A stretch of DNA of 35,346 nt from Butyricicoccus pullicaecorum DSM 23266. Lineage in GTDB: Bacteria > Bacillota > Clostridia > Oscillospirales > Butyricicoccaceae. The notes under the pieces were generated by a model. It searched no databases. It saw only the letters and a list, made by a program, of their open reading frames with translations, and was not told where the DNA came from. The DNA is taken from the NCBI RefSeq assembly GCF_900167005.1, contig NZ_FUXW01000021.1, positions 1-35,346 of the forward strand, written 5' to 3'. The position numbers and the translations under genes are program-made. Shown here one piece after another: positions 1-8,092 of the stretch (positions are counted from its first letter, which is position 1; each line of letters starts with the position of its first letter).

Positions 1-188
1 CGCTCACACAGGGTGATGTTCTCATCTCCTTGATCGTCCGAGAGGAACAGCCGCTCTCCGCAGCAATCACAGACTGTCGTGTACATATCCACGCAGTCCG
101 GGCACAAAATCGTGTCTGCAACCATCGTACAGGCATCCGCCGGAACCCGTTCGCCGCAGCGCTCACAGATATAAGTCGTCTCTTCCAT
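1..188 (-). CDS. Cys-rich metal-binding protein, partial (C-terminus off the window)
   Basis: This is the N-terminal 62 residues of a protein that runs off the left edge. It starts with METTYICERCGERVP-type sequence (actually MEETTYICERC) and has CxxC pairs at about residues 9-12, 29-32 and 40-43, plus a final visible Cys, so it probably binds zinc in treble-clef or ribbon folds. An AAAGGAGG ribosome binding site lies just upstream of the ATG. It follows the DUF960 gene by 14 bases on the same strand, so the two are likely co-transcribed. Similar Cys-rich N-termini occur in mobile-element proteins of Clostridia, sometimes next to amidoligase-like domains, but nothing here shows an enzyme. Function is not recognised. 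Confidence 0.7.
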   Translation of the reverse strand, partial: MEETTYICERCGERVPADACTMVADTILCPDCVDMYTTVCDCCGERLFLSDDQGDENITLCE

Positions 189-202
189 TTTCAAAGCCTC
201 CT

Positions 203-484
203 TTAGTATTCGTCTGCTAGTAACATGGTGATGTGATCGGGATCTTCGATGATGTACACCTTGGCATCAACAGGCTGCTCGTCCGGAATCGCGACAACGT
301 GCTTGTACTCCGGCTGTTCCTGCTCATGCTCAATGCGCTGGCGGTCACCATCACAGAACAAGTAGAAGATTTGCAGATAATCCCGCTCAGGGACTTCCAT
401 ACTGTCGCACATGTACCACAAGAGGGTTTGCAGCCAAGGCGGAATGGTAGCCTCAATGCCACGGGTGATGCAACGGGGTTTCAT
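203..484 (-). CDS. DUF960 family protein
   Basis: A 93-residue protein starting MKPRCITRGIEATIPPWLQ, with the pattern typical of DUF960: TRG-I near the N-terminus, IPPxLQxxLW, an ERDYLQIF segment and a HEQEQPEY segment. The open frame extends upstream to a 140-residue version, but TAAGGAG sits 10 bases before the internal ATG at 484, and the family normally begins close to this point, so I use that start. The family has no known biochemical role. It is frequent on Firmicutes plasmids, phages and integrative elements. Its neighbour is the Cys-rich gene downstream. A terminator-like hairpin and a possible promoter lie immediately upstream. Confidence 0.8.
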   Translation of the reverse strand: MKPRCITRGIEATIPPWLQTLLWYMCDSMEVPERDYLQIFYLFCDGDRQRIEHEQEQPEYKHVVAIPDEQPVDAKVYIIEDPDHITMLLADEY

Positions 485-510
485 AGTGATCAGCTCCTTA
501 CAGAAAAGTA

Positions 511-537
511 AAAGCCGAAGGATTTCTCCTTCGGCTT
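511..537 (-). terminator. Hairpin between the long operon and the DUF960 gene
   Basis: An inverted repeat AGCCGAAGGA / TCCTTCGGCT with a short loop is followed, reading the minus strand, by TTTTACTTTT. It fits a rho-independent terminator for the leftward operon that ends at 705. Because it sits only about 27 bases before the DUF960 start, it could instead act as an attenuator in that gene's leader. Confidence 0.6.
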
Positions 538-541
538 CACT

Positions 542-570
542 TCTATAATATATAGTCCATGTTCTGTCAG
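542..570 (-). promoter_or_regulatory. Possible sigma-A type promoter for the DUF960 gene
   Basis: On the minus strand CTGACA (565-570) is followed after 17 bases by TATAGA (542-547), embedded in the AT-rich run TATATATTATAG. Start of transcription would fall at the edge of the 511-537 hairpin. This is a consensus match by eye only. The remaining bases between 571 and 704 show no gene. Confidence 0.35.
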
Positions 571-704
571 TTCCACTTTTATCGTCGCAACACGCATAAG
601 TCTGTATCGCACGCGCAAAATCCATGGTTTTTATCCATGTTTTATCAAAGCATTCAACGATTGCCCGTCAGGCAGAACAAGGGATATCCACATAATACAG
701 CAAT

Positions 705-1856
705 TCAAGTCACTGCATTCCATGTATCCGTGCCCACGTCATAGGTGTATATGCTTCCGCTTGGCGCAACCGCATAATAGATTTCGCGCACAAAATGATC
801 CTCGTCATTGGTTCCCAGCGAGATCAAAATACAGGTTTCGCCCCCTATGACTTCGGTTTCTCCTTCAAAGAACATCCGCATTCCCTGCTGCAAATATCCC
901 TGTATCTCATACGCCTCGACAAGAATCATCGCCGCCTCTTCTTCGGTCAGTCCACCCGGTTCGGTAAATTCGCTGTCATAGAGATAGATCCTCAAGTCGA
1001 TCAGCCGTCCCATTTCATCTGTCTGAGCCATCCAGATACTGCCGTCCGCCACCAGCCAAGGCCAGTCCGGCAGGGAATTGAGCGTCTGTCCCGGCGCCAT
1101 CTGGTAGGGCAGCGCCTCATACCGGCCTATATTTTCGCCGTCCTGCGTGGTGTCGTCCAACCATACCGTTTGGGATGCCTCATCCACTTTGTAGACTGCC
1201 GCGCAGAATATCTCTGCTTTTCTGCCCGCTTCCTGCGGCTGCCATCCGGTATACTTTTTCAAAATCGGGAACATATCATAATCGTATGCGGAAAACAGAC
1301 TATCTCCGTTGTTAAGCTGCAGCAGTCCAAGCACAATTTCTCCCTCGCAAAGCGTTTTCTGGGCAATGAGAAAATCTCCGACATTGCTCACCGGCCTGCT
1401 GCTTTGACCGGCAGCCTCTTGAGAAAGCGTGAGGCGCATCATATCAGGCACTGCTTGTCCCCCATCTTCCCAATATTCCAGATAGCAAAAGCCCTCGTCT
1501 TCCCACATGACACCATTCTCCGGGTTTCTGGCCCGTATCTGGAAATTGCCGTCCGCAGAAAATGTAATCCACACTGCCGGTTGGTCAGACATCGGCGGGC
1601 AGTAGACCCATTCGCCTTCCATTGCCGCTCTCAGCGCTTGCTCATCCGCAAAATCCAAGGGATCGGCTTGCGGCTGCTGTTTTGTGCTCTCCGCAGGCTT
1701 CGCGGAAGAAGGGGCGGTGCTGTCCGAAGGGGATTGCGTCTGGTCGGTTTCCTGAACCGAACCGCCGTCCGGCTCTTTCGGCCCCCAGATGTCCTCCAAT
1801 GCTTGTAAAGCGGCGCATCCGGGCAGCATAAACACCATCAGCAGCACCAGAAGCAA
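705..1856 (-). CDS. Lipoprotein of unknown function with an out-of-frame natural start
   Basis: The open frame gives 383 residues and has a hydrophobic stretch ending in a lipobox (MLPGC), a Ser/Thr/Pro/Gln-rich linker to about residue 68, and a globular domain beginning with an EGEWVYCPP segment that resembles lipocalin-like strands, although I cannot name a family. The frame can only start at a TTG (1856), which has no ribosome binding site and removes the basic n-region of the signal peptide. The proper start is the ATG at 1878, preceded by AAGGAGGG, but an 8-A run puts it out of frame. With seven As the product would begin MKKTISKLLLVLL, a textbook lipoprotein signal. It is the last gene of the leftward operon. 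Confidence 0.75.
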   Translation of the reverse strand: MLLVLLMVFMLPGCAALQALEDIWGPKEPDGGSVQETDQTQSPSDSTAPSSAKPAESTKQQPQADPLDFADEQALRAAMEGEWVYCPPMSDQPAVWITFSADGNFQIRARNPENGVMWEDEGFCYLEYWEDGGQAVPDMMRLTLSQEAAGQSSRPVSNVGDFLIAQKTLCEGEIVLGLLQLNNGDSLFSAYDYDMFPILKKYTGWQPQEAGRKAEIFCAAVYKVDEASQTVWLDDTTQDGENIGRYEALPYQMAPGQTLNSLPDWPWLVADGSIWMAQTDEMGRLIDLRIYLYDSEFTEPGGLTEEEAAMILVEAYEIQGYLQQGMRMFFEGETEVIGGETCILISLGTNDEDHFVREIYYAVAPSGSIYTYDVGTDTWNAVT

Positions 1857-1867
1857 TTTACTGATCG

Positions 1868-1878
1868 TTTTTTTTCAT
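1868..1878 (-). other. Poly-A tract (8 A) that breaks the start of the lipoprotein gene
   Basis: On the minus strand ATG is followed directly by eight As and then CGATCAGTAA, so translation from the well-placed ATG stops after six codons. Removing one A restores a full lipoprotein signal peptide. This is either a sequencing indel, a true frameshift or a slippage-controlled on/off switch. Confidence 0.85.
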
Positions 1879-1960
1879 ATAGAACTCCCTCCTTCATAGA
1901 AAGCGCGGCTGTCTGCGCGTCCAAATTTCTATCCAGCCATTTCATGCGGCAGTCCCTCTT

Positions 1961-3256
1961 CTATTCATCCGCCTGCACAATCCACTTGGAATTGACTACC
2001 TGCAAGCCGAAGCCACAGAACGAACAGCAGTTATTCTCGTCCGGTATGAAATTGGCACCGCAGGATGGGCACTCCCGTTCGATGAAAAACCTTCCGGTTC
2101 CTTTTCTCCTTTGCGGATACCGTGCCCTTTGCAGGGTAAGCGTCTTTTTGATTTTCCGCGTATACGGTTTTTTCCCCTCCGGAAGATAGGTCTCGTTGAT
2201 GTATACCCGCACGGAAATCCGCGTTGTTTCTTCGGTATGGATGACCTTTTCCAAACGGATCGTGCCGACGCTGTAATCCATCAGATCGGCTCGGCTTACC
2301 TGCTGATACAAGGCCTCATTGATACAGGAGCGCAGATAATTTTCCGAATAGCGGACGATTTCTTGCACCATCCGTTCCTGCTCTGTTGTTTTATGCGAGA
2401 GATAGGCGATGATCGCCGCCAAAACAAGAATGGCAGTGCCTACGCCCACCGTCAGAGAAATCCTTGTGTTCGGAATGAGCCAGAGACAAAGGAAGATACT
2501 GATAAACAGAGGCACTGACGATGCCAGCATCAGCAGCATCCGCTGCCCAAAGACTCCAATCTGCTCGTACAGCTCAAAGGTTTCGGTCTGCCAGTCGTAG
2601 AAATCGCTGTGAATCACACCGCCGCAGTAGGGGCAAATCGTCTGCTGGCCGGTAAGCTGCACCTGCGCACTGCAGGACGGACAGTTGATTTTGAGTTTGT
2701 CCGCGTAATAAGTTCCCGACTTCTCCGCCCGGTCCGAATTTCGGATATGGCGGGACTGCAGTACCCGGAGGCAGGCGTTTTTGCGATAAATCTCTTGGAG
2801 CGGCTTGCCGTCTGCCGCCCGAATGAAGCGTTCGAGTGCGCTGCACTGCAAGACGCATTCGCGCCACTCTCTGCCGTCATCGTTCCATCGCGTGAAGTTG
2901 TTTTTGGGCGGCGGGATGATATCGACCACCCGAATCTCGCGATAAATCCTGTGCCGCTGGAGCTGTTCGATCTGCCACTCAATCCGTCTGCGAAAATTCA
3001 TGTCCATGCGGGCGGGAAGCAGCCTTTTGTCCGCCGCTCCCAGCGGGAGCAAAATTTTCTCAAATGCGTCTTTGATCTCACGGGGAAGATTTTCCTGCCG
3101 CAATGGAGAATTGCACTGAGCCAGCAGTCTCCTGCGCTTTCCCAGTTTCCATTTCTGCGGCTGCAGCTCGGAATATTTGATAATTTTCCCGCCGACAAAA
3201 AACATATAAACCAAAACGGCTGCCGCCGCCATCACAAAGGCCTCTGATGCACTCAT
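1961..3256 (-). CDS. Zinc-ribbon membrane protein of unknown function
   Basis: A 431-residue protein starting MSASEAF; AGAGGTG lies just before this ATG, whereas the longer frame to 3343 has no such site. It has an N-terminal membrane segment (about residues 5-22), a basic and helical middle region, a four-Cys ribbon at mid-protein (CPSCSAQVQ then CPYCGG), two further membrane segments, and a C-terminal ribbon with CPSCGANF and CSFCGFG. The part between the last membrane segment and the C-terminal ribbon could be a TIM44-like fold, but I hold this weakly. It lies between the DUF3592-like gene (23 bases upstream) and the terminal lipoprotein in the same operon. Confidence 0.75.
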   Translation of the reverse strand: MSASEAFVMAAAAVLVYMFFVGGKIIKYSELQPQKWKLGKRRRLLAQCNSPLRQENLPREIKDAFEKILLPLGAADKRLLPARMDMNFRRRIEWQIEQLQRHRIYREIRVVDIIPPPKNNFTRWNDDGREWRECVLQCSALERFIRAADGKPLQEIYRKNACLRVLQSRHIRNSDRAEKSGTYYADKLKINCPSCSAQVQLTGQQTICPYCGGVIHSDFYDWQTETFELYEQIGVFGQRMLLMLASSVPLFISIFLCLWLIPNTRISLTVGVGTAILVLAAIIAYLSHKTTEQERMVQEIVRYSENYLRSCINEALYQQVSRADLMDYSVGTIRLEKVIHTEETTRISVRVYINETYLPEGKKPYTRKIKKTLTLQRARYPQRRKGTGRFFIERECPSCGANFIPDENNCCSFCGFGLQVVNSKWIVQADE

Positions 3257-3279
3257 AAAGCACCTCTTCGTCTGCAAAT

Positions 3280-3795
3280 TCAGCGTTTCCGGCGTTTTTC
3301 TGTCGATTTTGCGACTGCTTTTTTCCTGACTTTGACCAAGCAATCAATCAGCACGACACCGGAAAAAAGGCAGCCCATAAGAATCACCACACAGGCAAGC
3401 AGAAAATCCAGAGGGCCGCTGTCCGGCGGCAGTCTGTATTCGCCTTTTGAAGTGCGGTAGACCTCCAGAGCGATCGTATCACCGCGTTCCAGATCTTCAG
3501 CAAACGCCTTATCGCTGCCTTTGATCTTCTGCTTCACGGTATAGGTTTTCCCCTCGACCTCATACTCCAGTTTCACATCATAAGATTCCGTCCTCATGAT
3601 GCCAAGGTCGTCTTTCTCCTGATTGGCGGTGCAGTACTGTACAACCGCATCGACCTCTCGGATATCGGTCGAGTTCTCGTACTCGCGCATGTAATAATCG
3701 CTGGAAACAATGTTAAAAACGCCACCGATAATAAACGCGATGCCGATAACCATGCCCGCCAGAAACGTGGAATTTATTATCTTTCCGGATTTCAT
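3280..3795 (-). CDS. DUF3592-like membrane protein
   Basis: About 171 residues from MKSGKIIN, with two membrane segments (residues about 8-30 and 130-155) enclosing an extracytoplasmic beta-rich domain containing DVKLEYEVEGKTYTV, the type of segment seen in DUF3592 proteins, which are widespread small envelope proteins of unknown function. The basic tail ends in KRRKR. Start choice is uncertain: an ATG at 3810 would add MGCVV; the ribosome binding site is weak for both, with GGGATG spaced better for 3795. It is an internal gene of the leftward operon. Confidence 0.7.
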   Translation of the reverse strand: MKSGKIINSTFLAGMVIGIAFIIGGVFNIVSSDYYMREYENSTDIREVDAVVQYCTANQEKDDLGIMRTESYDVKLEYEVEGKTYTVKQKIKGSDKAFAEDLERGDTIALEVYRTSKGEYRLPPDSGPLDFLLACVVILMGCLFSGVVLIDCLVKVRKKAVAKSTEKRRKR

Positions 3796-3863
3796 AACAA
3801 CACATCCCATCAAAATAATATGGTATCAAAATACAGCCTCACATTTACTTGAATCTTTTTGAC

Positions 3864-4703
3864 CTATGTCAGCTTTTCCGTGTCAGGCAGCACGGCAAAC
3901 GCATCGAACGATTGCGCATAGACCGAAAAATCGTACACCCCTGCCATTTCCACGATACGGCCATCCATCATAGAGAGACTGGGCCGGAACTGAATCGCAC
4001 CGCCGCCGTCGGTGACAGAGATCAGCACATTGGAGTAAATTTCACTGAGATTGCACTGCACAATCACGGCCTCGCCGGGCATTCCCGTATAAAGCGGTGT
4101 GCTGGTATCGTCCACATATTCGCCCCATTCGGTGACGCCGGAGGCGTATACCGTCACCGTCCCGTACGGGTTCGGCGGACAGACTGCATACAATTCCTGT
4201 CCCTCGGTCATAAGCAGCGCTGCGTCTTGGAGGAATGGCCGCTCCTGCCCGATATCACTGTACGCAATGTAGTCTCGCAGTTCCATCTCCGAGCTTTGGC
4301 TGTCCACATAGCCGATAAAAGCAAGGCCGCCTGTGCTCCCGCTCCGGCTGATTTCATCCTGCAGCGCCTCCAGTGCCGGGTCGCCGCCCGAGGTCGCCGG
4401 CGGTTCTGCCGGCACGTTCTCCGGATACACCGGACTTTCGGGAATTTCCGGGTTTTCGGGAATTTCCGGACTCTCCGGATTCTGCGAAGGCGTCAGCCTG
4501 TCCGGGAAGAAAAATTTTTTGCCCTCCGAAGGCGGTGTTTCGGGAGCGGATGACGCTTTATCTGACTCCGCCGTGCTGTTATCCGATGCCGGAGGGGTCT
4601 GATCCCCATCCCGGAATTGCTTCAAGGCCTCCAAAGTACCGCAGCCGGAAAGCGAAAGCAGGAGCAGCAATGCCATGAGCAGCCCTTGCACGCGCTTACT
4701 CAT
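3864..4703 (-). CDS. Lipoprotein, LGYV-domain family (member 1)
   Basis: A 279-residue lipoprotein starting MSKRVQGLL, with GGGGAGGAAG before the ATG and lipobox LSGC at about residue 21. A linker of short repeats (NPEIPESP type) spans roughly residues 65-95. The C-terminal domain, from about residue 124, matches two other proteins in this window (8846-10033 and 28898-30199): it has FIGYVDS, then PFLQDAALL, then GQELYAVCP, a long beta-rich part and a DFSVYAQ end. The family is not one I can name. Export to the outer face of the membrane is clear from the signal. An 18-codon upstream frame overlaps its start (see 4696-4752). Confidence 0.8.
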   Translation of the reverse strand: MSKRVQGLLMALLLLLSLSGCGTLEALKQFRDGDQTPPASDNSTAESDKASSAPETPPSEGKKFFFPDRLTPSQNPESPEIPENPEIPESPVYPENVPAEPPATSGGDPALEALQDEISRSGSTGGLAFIGYVDSQSSEMELRDYIAYSDIGQERPFLQDAALLMTEGQELYAVCPPNPYGTVTVYASGVTEWGEYVDDTSTPLYTGMPGEAVIVQCNLSEIYSNVLISVTDGGGAIQFRPSLSMMDGRIVEMAGVYDFSVYAQSFDAFAVLPDTEKLT

Positions 4704-4752
4704 ATACAACTTCCTCCCCGATGCCCAAGTACCCAAATATAATTTTTTTCAT
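4696..4752 (-). CDS. Possible 18-codon upstream ORF coupled to the lipoprotein start
   Basis: On the minus strand GGAGGGAAAGGAAAT precedes ATG AAA AAA ATT, giving MKKIIFGYLGIGEEVVYE and a stop that overlaps the ATG of the lipoprotein gene. The overlap would permit translational coupling. It may equally be chance, or the remains of an earlier start upstream of a 7-A run. Confidence 0.3.
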   Translation of the reverse strand: MKKIIFGYLGIGEEVVYE

Positions 4753-4872
4753 ATTTCCTTTCCCTCCAGTTGGCCACTGACCCAGAAAGAGGAGATGCCC
4801 CACATCAAAGAGGCGGCATCCCCTCCAAATTCATGCTGTATCCGCGGCTGCTCTGCCTCGTACATTTTTACA

Positions 4873-5808
4873 TTACTTCAAAATCTTAATGCGACCGATG
4901 ATCGGCACAGGCTTCATCTGACCCTTTGCCGCATGGACGATACCAATAATTGCAAAAATAAAGAACAGCAGATTGAAAATTCCAAAGACGGCAGAAACGA
5001 TCAGCACTGCCAGCGAGCTGACTTGCAGAAGCACATTGCTCAATACACTGGACAGCACACTGCAAACCAGCGTAACAATACATAAAACAAGTCCCTGATT
5101 GGAATGATATCTTGCAAATGGGTCCTTTTTCGCCGCAAAAATGGGGATCAGAACCAAAAGACCAAAGTATGCCAGAATCGCCATGCCCTTTCTCACCTGA
5201 CCCTCGCTGAGCAGCTCGTCCTGAACCGGCTGCTGGTAGGACTGGTAAGGCTGCTGATAGGGCTGCTGGGGCGCTGCCTGCTGATACGGCTGCTGGGGCG
5301 CTGCCTGCTGATACGGCTGCTGGTAGGGCTGCTGGTACGCTGCCTGCTGATAGGATTGCTGGTAAGGCTGCTGCGGTGCTGCCTGCTGATATGGCTGCTG
5401 GTAGGACTGCTGCGGCGCTGCCTGCTGATAGGACTGCTGGTAAGGCTGCTGCGGCACTGCCTGCTGATAGGGCTGCTGGTAAGGCTGCTGCGGCGCTGCC
5501 TGCTGATAGGGCTGCTGGTAGGGCTGCTGCGGCGGTTCAGCCTGCTGATACATCGTCTGCTCAGATGCCGGCTGCGGAACAGCTGCAGGCTCCTGCGGAG
5601 CGACCGGCGGAACCGCTTCCTTTTCCAATACCGCTGTCGGAGCCGAAGCTGCCTGCATGGGTTCGGCAGCAGGCATGGCCGCTGCGGTGAAATTGGTTTC
5701 TTGCTGCACCGCTGCCGGTTCCTCCAAAGTCTGTACCAATGTGCCGCAGTTGGGGCAAAACTTGGTTCCTTCATTCAGCTGTATGCCGCAATTCTGACAA
5801 AATGCCAT
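4873..5808 (-). CDS. Zinc-ribbon protein with QPYQQ repeats and a DUF4870-like membrane domain
   Basis: A 311-residue protein with AAGGAGG before its ATG. Residues 4-21 form a zinc ribbon (CQNCG then CPNCG). Residues 30-90 are Ala/Pro/Gln-rich. Residues 94-194 are about eight imperfect copies of a QQPYQQPYQQAAP unit, strongly enriched in Gln, Tyr and Pro. Residues 205-311 contain three or four membrane segments with YFGLLVLIPIF, HSNQGLVL and a GIVHAAKG ending, the layout of DUF4870-like small membrane proteins. The N-terminal ribbon and repeats are expected to face the cytoplasm. It lies between the PspA gene and a lipoprotein gene. Function is unknown; similar ribbon-plus-membrane proteins often accompany PspA/SPFH operons. 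Confidence 0.85.
   Translation of the reverse strand: MAFCQNCGIQLNEGTKFCPNCGTLVQTLEEPAAVQQETNFTAAAMPAAEPMQAASAPTAVLEKEAVPPVAPQEPAAVPQPASEQTMYQQAEPPQQPYQQPYQQAAPQQPYQQPYQQAVPQQPYQQSYQQAAPQQSYQQPYQQAAPQQPYQQSYQQAAYQQPYQQPYQQAAPQQPYQQAAPQQPYQQPYQSYQQPVQDELLSEGQVRKGMAILAYFGLLVLIPIFAAKKDPFARYHSNQGLVLCIVTLVCSVLSSVLSNVLLQVSSLAVLIVSAVFGIFNLLFFIFAIIGIVHAAKGQMKPVPIIGRIKILK
5227..5529 (-). repeat. In-frame tandem repeat encoding QQPYQQPYQQAAP units
   Basis: About 300 bases of an imperfect repeat with units near 39 bases (some 27 or 21), built from CAG CAG CCC TAC type codons. It encodes the Gln/Tyr/Pro-rich linker of the zinc-ribbon protein. Copies differ by single substitutions (P to S, A to V, P to Y). 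Confidence 0.85.
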
Positions 5809-5877
5809 TCTAATTCCTCCTTCTCTATTCTGTACAAATTTTGAGAAAACAACGATCTATCCGGATCGGATCGCGTT

Positions 5878-6639
5878 CTACGAGCCTTTATCCGGTTGAT
5901 CGATCGGCCAGACTGCCGCATCGTTTTCCGCGTCCGGAGCAGCAGGCTTTATTCCCATGCGTGCTTTCATCGCCTCCAGTTCCAACTGGGCCGAAGAAGC
6001 TCCGCAGGCAGCGCCCGCATACTTTTTCTCCAGATCGCTCATCCCCATATCACCGGAGAGTTCCGCATTGAGCGCTTCTCTGGCATCCGCTGCATCGATC
6101 CGCTTCTGAATGCTGTCCGCCAGACTGTCAAAGTTTCCCAGCGCACTCTTGCCACCGAGCTTCTCGCTGAGCTGCTGCATTTTCTCCTTGCTTTCTGCAA
6201 TCCGCAGCTTGGCTTTCAGCTCTCCGATTTTACTTTCTGCCTCCCGGATGTCGGTCAGCAGCTTTTGGGTCATCTGGCGCATGTGCTCCGCGTTCAATCC
6301 GGCCTGCTCATAAGCCGCTTCCGCATCCGCCTTTTTGGACTGCAGCTGTCCCTTGGCCTCCAGAAATTTCAAAGCATCGGCATCATTTCCCGATTGAACC
6401 GCAGCTTGCGCATACTTTTCATACCGGGCAATCTGGTCGTTTACCTCATCCAGCCGCCGTTTGGCCGCGCTTTCCTCTGCCATGACCGATGCCGTTTCAC
6501 TCTTCACCTGCGCATAATCCTCCCGTGCATCTCTGAGATACTGATTGAGCAGTTTTTCTGCGTTTTTATTTTCCGCCCCGGTGAGCAAATCATTGATATT
6601 GGCACGCATGATATCGCCAAATCTCGAAAGAATTCCCAC
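5878..6639 (-). CDS. PspA/IM30 family membrane-stress protein
   Basis: A 253-residue protein beginning MGILSRFGDIMRANINDLL, the amphipathic N-terminal helix typical of PspA/IM30/Vipp1. It continues as a long coiled coil (about residues 25-165) with the AESKIGELKAKLRIAESKE segment, then a shorter helix ending LEAMKARMG and a 20-residue acidic tail. Members are ESCRT-III-related proteins that polymerise on damaged or fluid membrane and support bilayer integrity. The neighbours upstream are the SPFH/YdjI-like gene (6689-8092) and, further up, TPM and YdjG-like genes, the same four families as the Bacillus ydjFGHI group (YdjF is the PspA homologue). A GGAGGAA site precedes the ATG. Confidence 0.93.
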   Translation of the reverse strand: MGILSRFGDIMRANINDLLTGAENKNAEKLLNQYLRDAREDYAQVKSETASVMAEESAAKRRLDEVNDQIARYEKYAQAAVQSGNDADALKFLEAKGQLQSKKADAEAAYEQAGLNAEHMRQMTQKLLTDIREAESKIGELKAKLRIAESKEKMQQLSEKLGGKSALGNFDSLADSIQKRIDAADAREALNAELSGDMGMSDLEKKYAGAACGASSAQLELEAMKARMGIKPAAPDAENDAAVWPIDQPDKGS

Positions 6640-6688
6640 GGTTTCTTCCTCCTTTCAGGAATACTGTTCCATAATCGTGATCCCGCGA

Positions 6689-8092
6689 TCAAATCAGGTC
6701 GCCATCGTCAAATGGATCGCCGCATTCCGGGCAGAACTTCGGGGGCTTTGCACCCTTTTCCGGCTCCCAGCCGCACTTATCGCACCGATACTGCGGAATG
6801 CCAGCCGGCTTGGGCCTTCCGCACTCGGAGCAGAACTTGCCCTTGTTCACCGCGCCGCAGGCGCAGGTCCAGCCGTCGGCCGCGGGCTGCGGCTTGCCGC
6901 ACTCGGCACAGAACTTTCCGGTATTGGTCGTGCCGCAGGCGCAGACCCATCCGCCGGCAGGCTTGGGCACCGGCTTGGGCTGGCCGCAGCTCTGGCAGAA
7001 CTTGCCCTGATTCCCACTCTGCCCGCAGGCACAGGTCCAGCCGTCAGCAACCGGCTGTGCCGCCTGCTGCGCTGCCTGCTGCTGGCCCATTGCATACAGG
7101 TTCTGTGCGCTCATGCCGCCTCCCATCACACCGCCTGCCATGCCCATGCCCATAAATCCTACGGCAGCACCGGCTGTATTTCCGGCAGCGGTCTTGATCG
7201 CTTCGCCCTGCGAGCCTACCATAAAGGCTGCCGCCCGCGTGGGGTCCATAAAGGCCGCGTTGCGCTGCAGTTCCTTGAGCATCGCCTCATCTTCCTCCGA
7301 TGCCTTCACCGACGACACACCGAATTTCCAGATCTCAATGCCGCGGGACAGCGCCCATTCGGAGGAAAGAATCTCGCTCAGTGCGTCGCGAATCTCGGTC
7401 GTATGGCCGGGCAAAGCGCTGTAACGGATTCCCATTGCCGAAATCTTGGCAAATGCGGGCTGGAGCGCGGTCAGCAATTCGGACTTCATCTGTCCCTCAA
7501 TCTGATCCCGGCGATATTCCTGTTCTACATTGCCGCAGACGTTGGTATAGAACAAAATCGGGTCGGTCAGCCGGTAGCTGTACTCGCCGAAGCAGCGGAT
7601 CGAAATATCAATATCGATGCCAGCCCGCTCGTCCACCACGCGGAACGGGATGGGGCTGGGCGTTCCATATTTATTGCCCATGATCTCCTTGGTGTTGAAG
7701 TAGTAGACCCGCTGGTCCTGCCCTGCCTCACCGCCGAAGGCAAATCGTTTTCCGATCTGCGAAAAGGTATTCTTGATGCTTTCACCCAGATCACCGGTGA
7801 AAATCGAGGGTGCAATCGAGGTGTCGTAGACAAACTCGCCCGGATCGGCACAGATATCGACCACCTTGCCGTTTTCGACGATACACATGCACTGTCCATC
7901 GGCAACCGCCACCACCGAACCGTTGGAGATGACATTCTGGCTGCCCTTGGTGTTGGAACCTCTTCCGGTTGTCCGCTTCTGCCCTTTGCATACCAGCACA
8001 TCCACTGGGATTGCCTCACAGTAAAAATATTCTCGCCACTGATCGGCCATCACGCCGCCTGCCGCGCCCAATGCCGCCTTAATAAGTCCCAT
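6689..8092 (-). CDS. SPFH-domain protein, YdjI-like, with four C-terminal zinc ribbons
   Basis: A 467-residue protein from MGLIKAALGAA; AAGGAG is 9 bases before this ATG, while the GTG three codons upstream overlaps the site. Residues about 10-270 match the YdjI-type SPFH (virion-core-protein-like) family: DQWREYFYCEAIP, then an IFTGDLG...QIGKRFAFGG part and the VDIDISIRCFGEYSYR strand set. A Gly/Met/Ala-rich linker follows (about 285-345). Residues 350-460 carry four ribbons, three with a WxCACG...GKFCxxCG pattern and a last one with CDKCGWEP and CPECGDP. SPFH proteins form oligomeric scaffolds at membranes. In Bacillus subtilis YdjI is reported to work with PspA and the YdjG/YdjH membrane pair. 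Repeated ribbons suggest multivalent partner binding. Confidence 0.9.
   Translation of the reverse strand: MGLIKAALGAAGGVMADQWREYFYCEAIPVDVLVCKGQKRTTGRGSNTKGSQNVISNGSVVAVADGQCMCIVENGKVVDICADPGEFVYDTSIAPSIFTGDLGESIKNTFSQIGKRFAFGGEAGQDQRVYYFNTKEIMGNKYGTPSPIPFRVVDERAGIDIDISIRCFGEYSYRLTDPILFYTNVCGNVEQEYRRDQIEGQMKSELLTALQPAFAKISAMGIRYSALPGHTTEIRDALSEILSSEWALSRGIEIWKFGVSSVKASEEDEAMLKELQRNAAFMDPTRAAAFMVGSQGEAIKTAAGNTAGAAVGFMGMGMAGGVMGGGMSAQNLYAMGQQQAAQQAAQPVADGWTCACGQSGNQGKFCQSCGQPKPVPKPAGGWVCACGTTNTGKFCAECGKPQPAADGWTCACGAVNKGKFCSECGRPKPAGIPQYRCDKCGWEPEKGAKPPKFCPECGDPFDDGDLI

Noticed and set aside
5226-5540. Possible CRISPR array
   Set aside because: The repetition has no spacers of constant length; it is an in-frame protein-coding tandem repeat.
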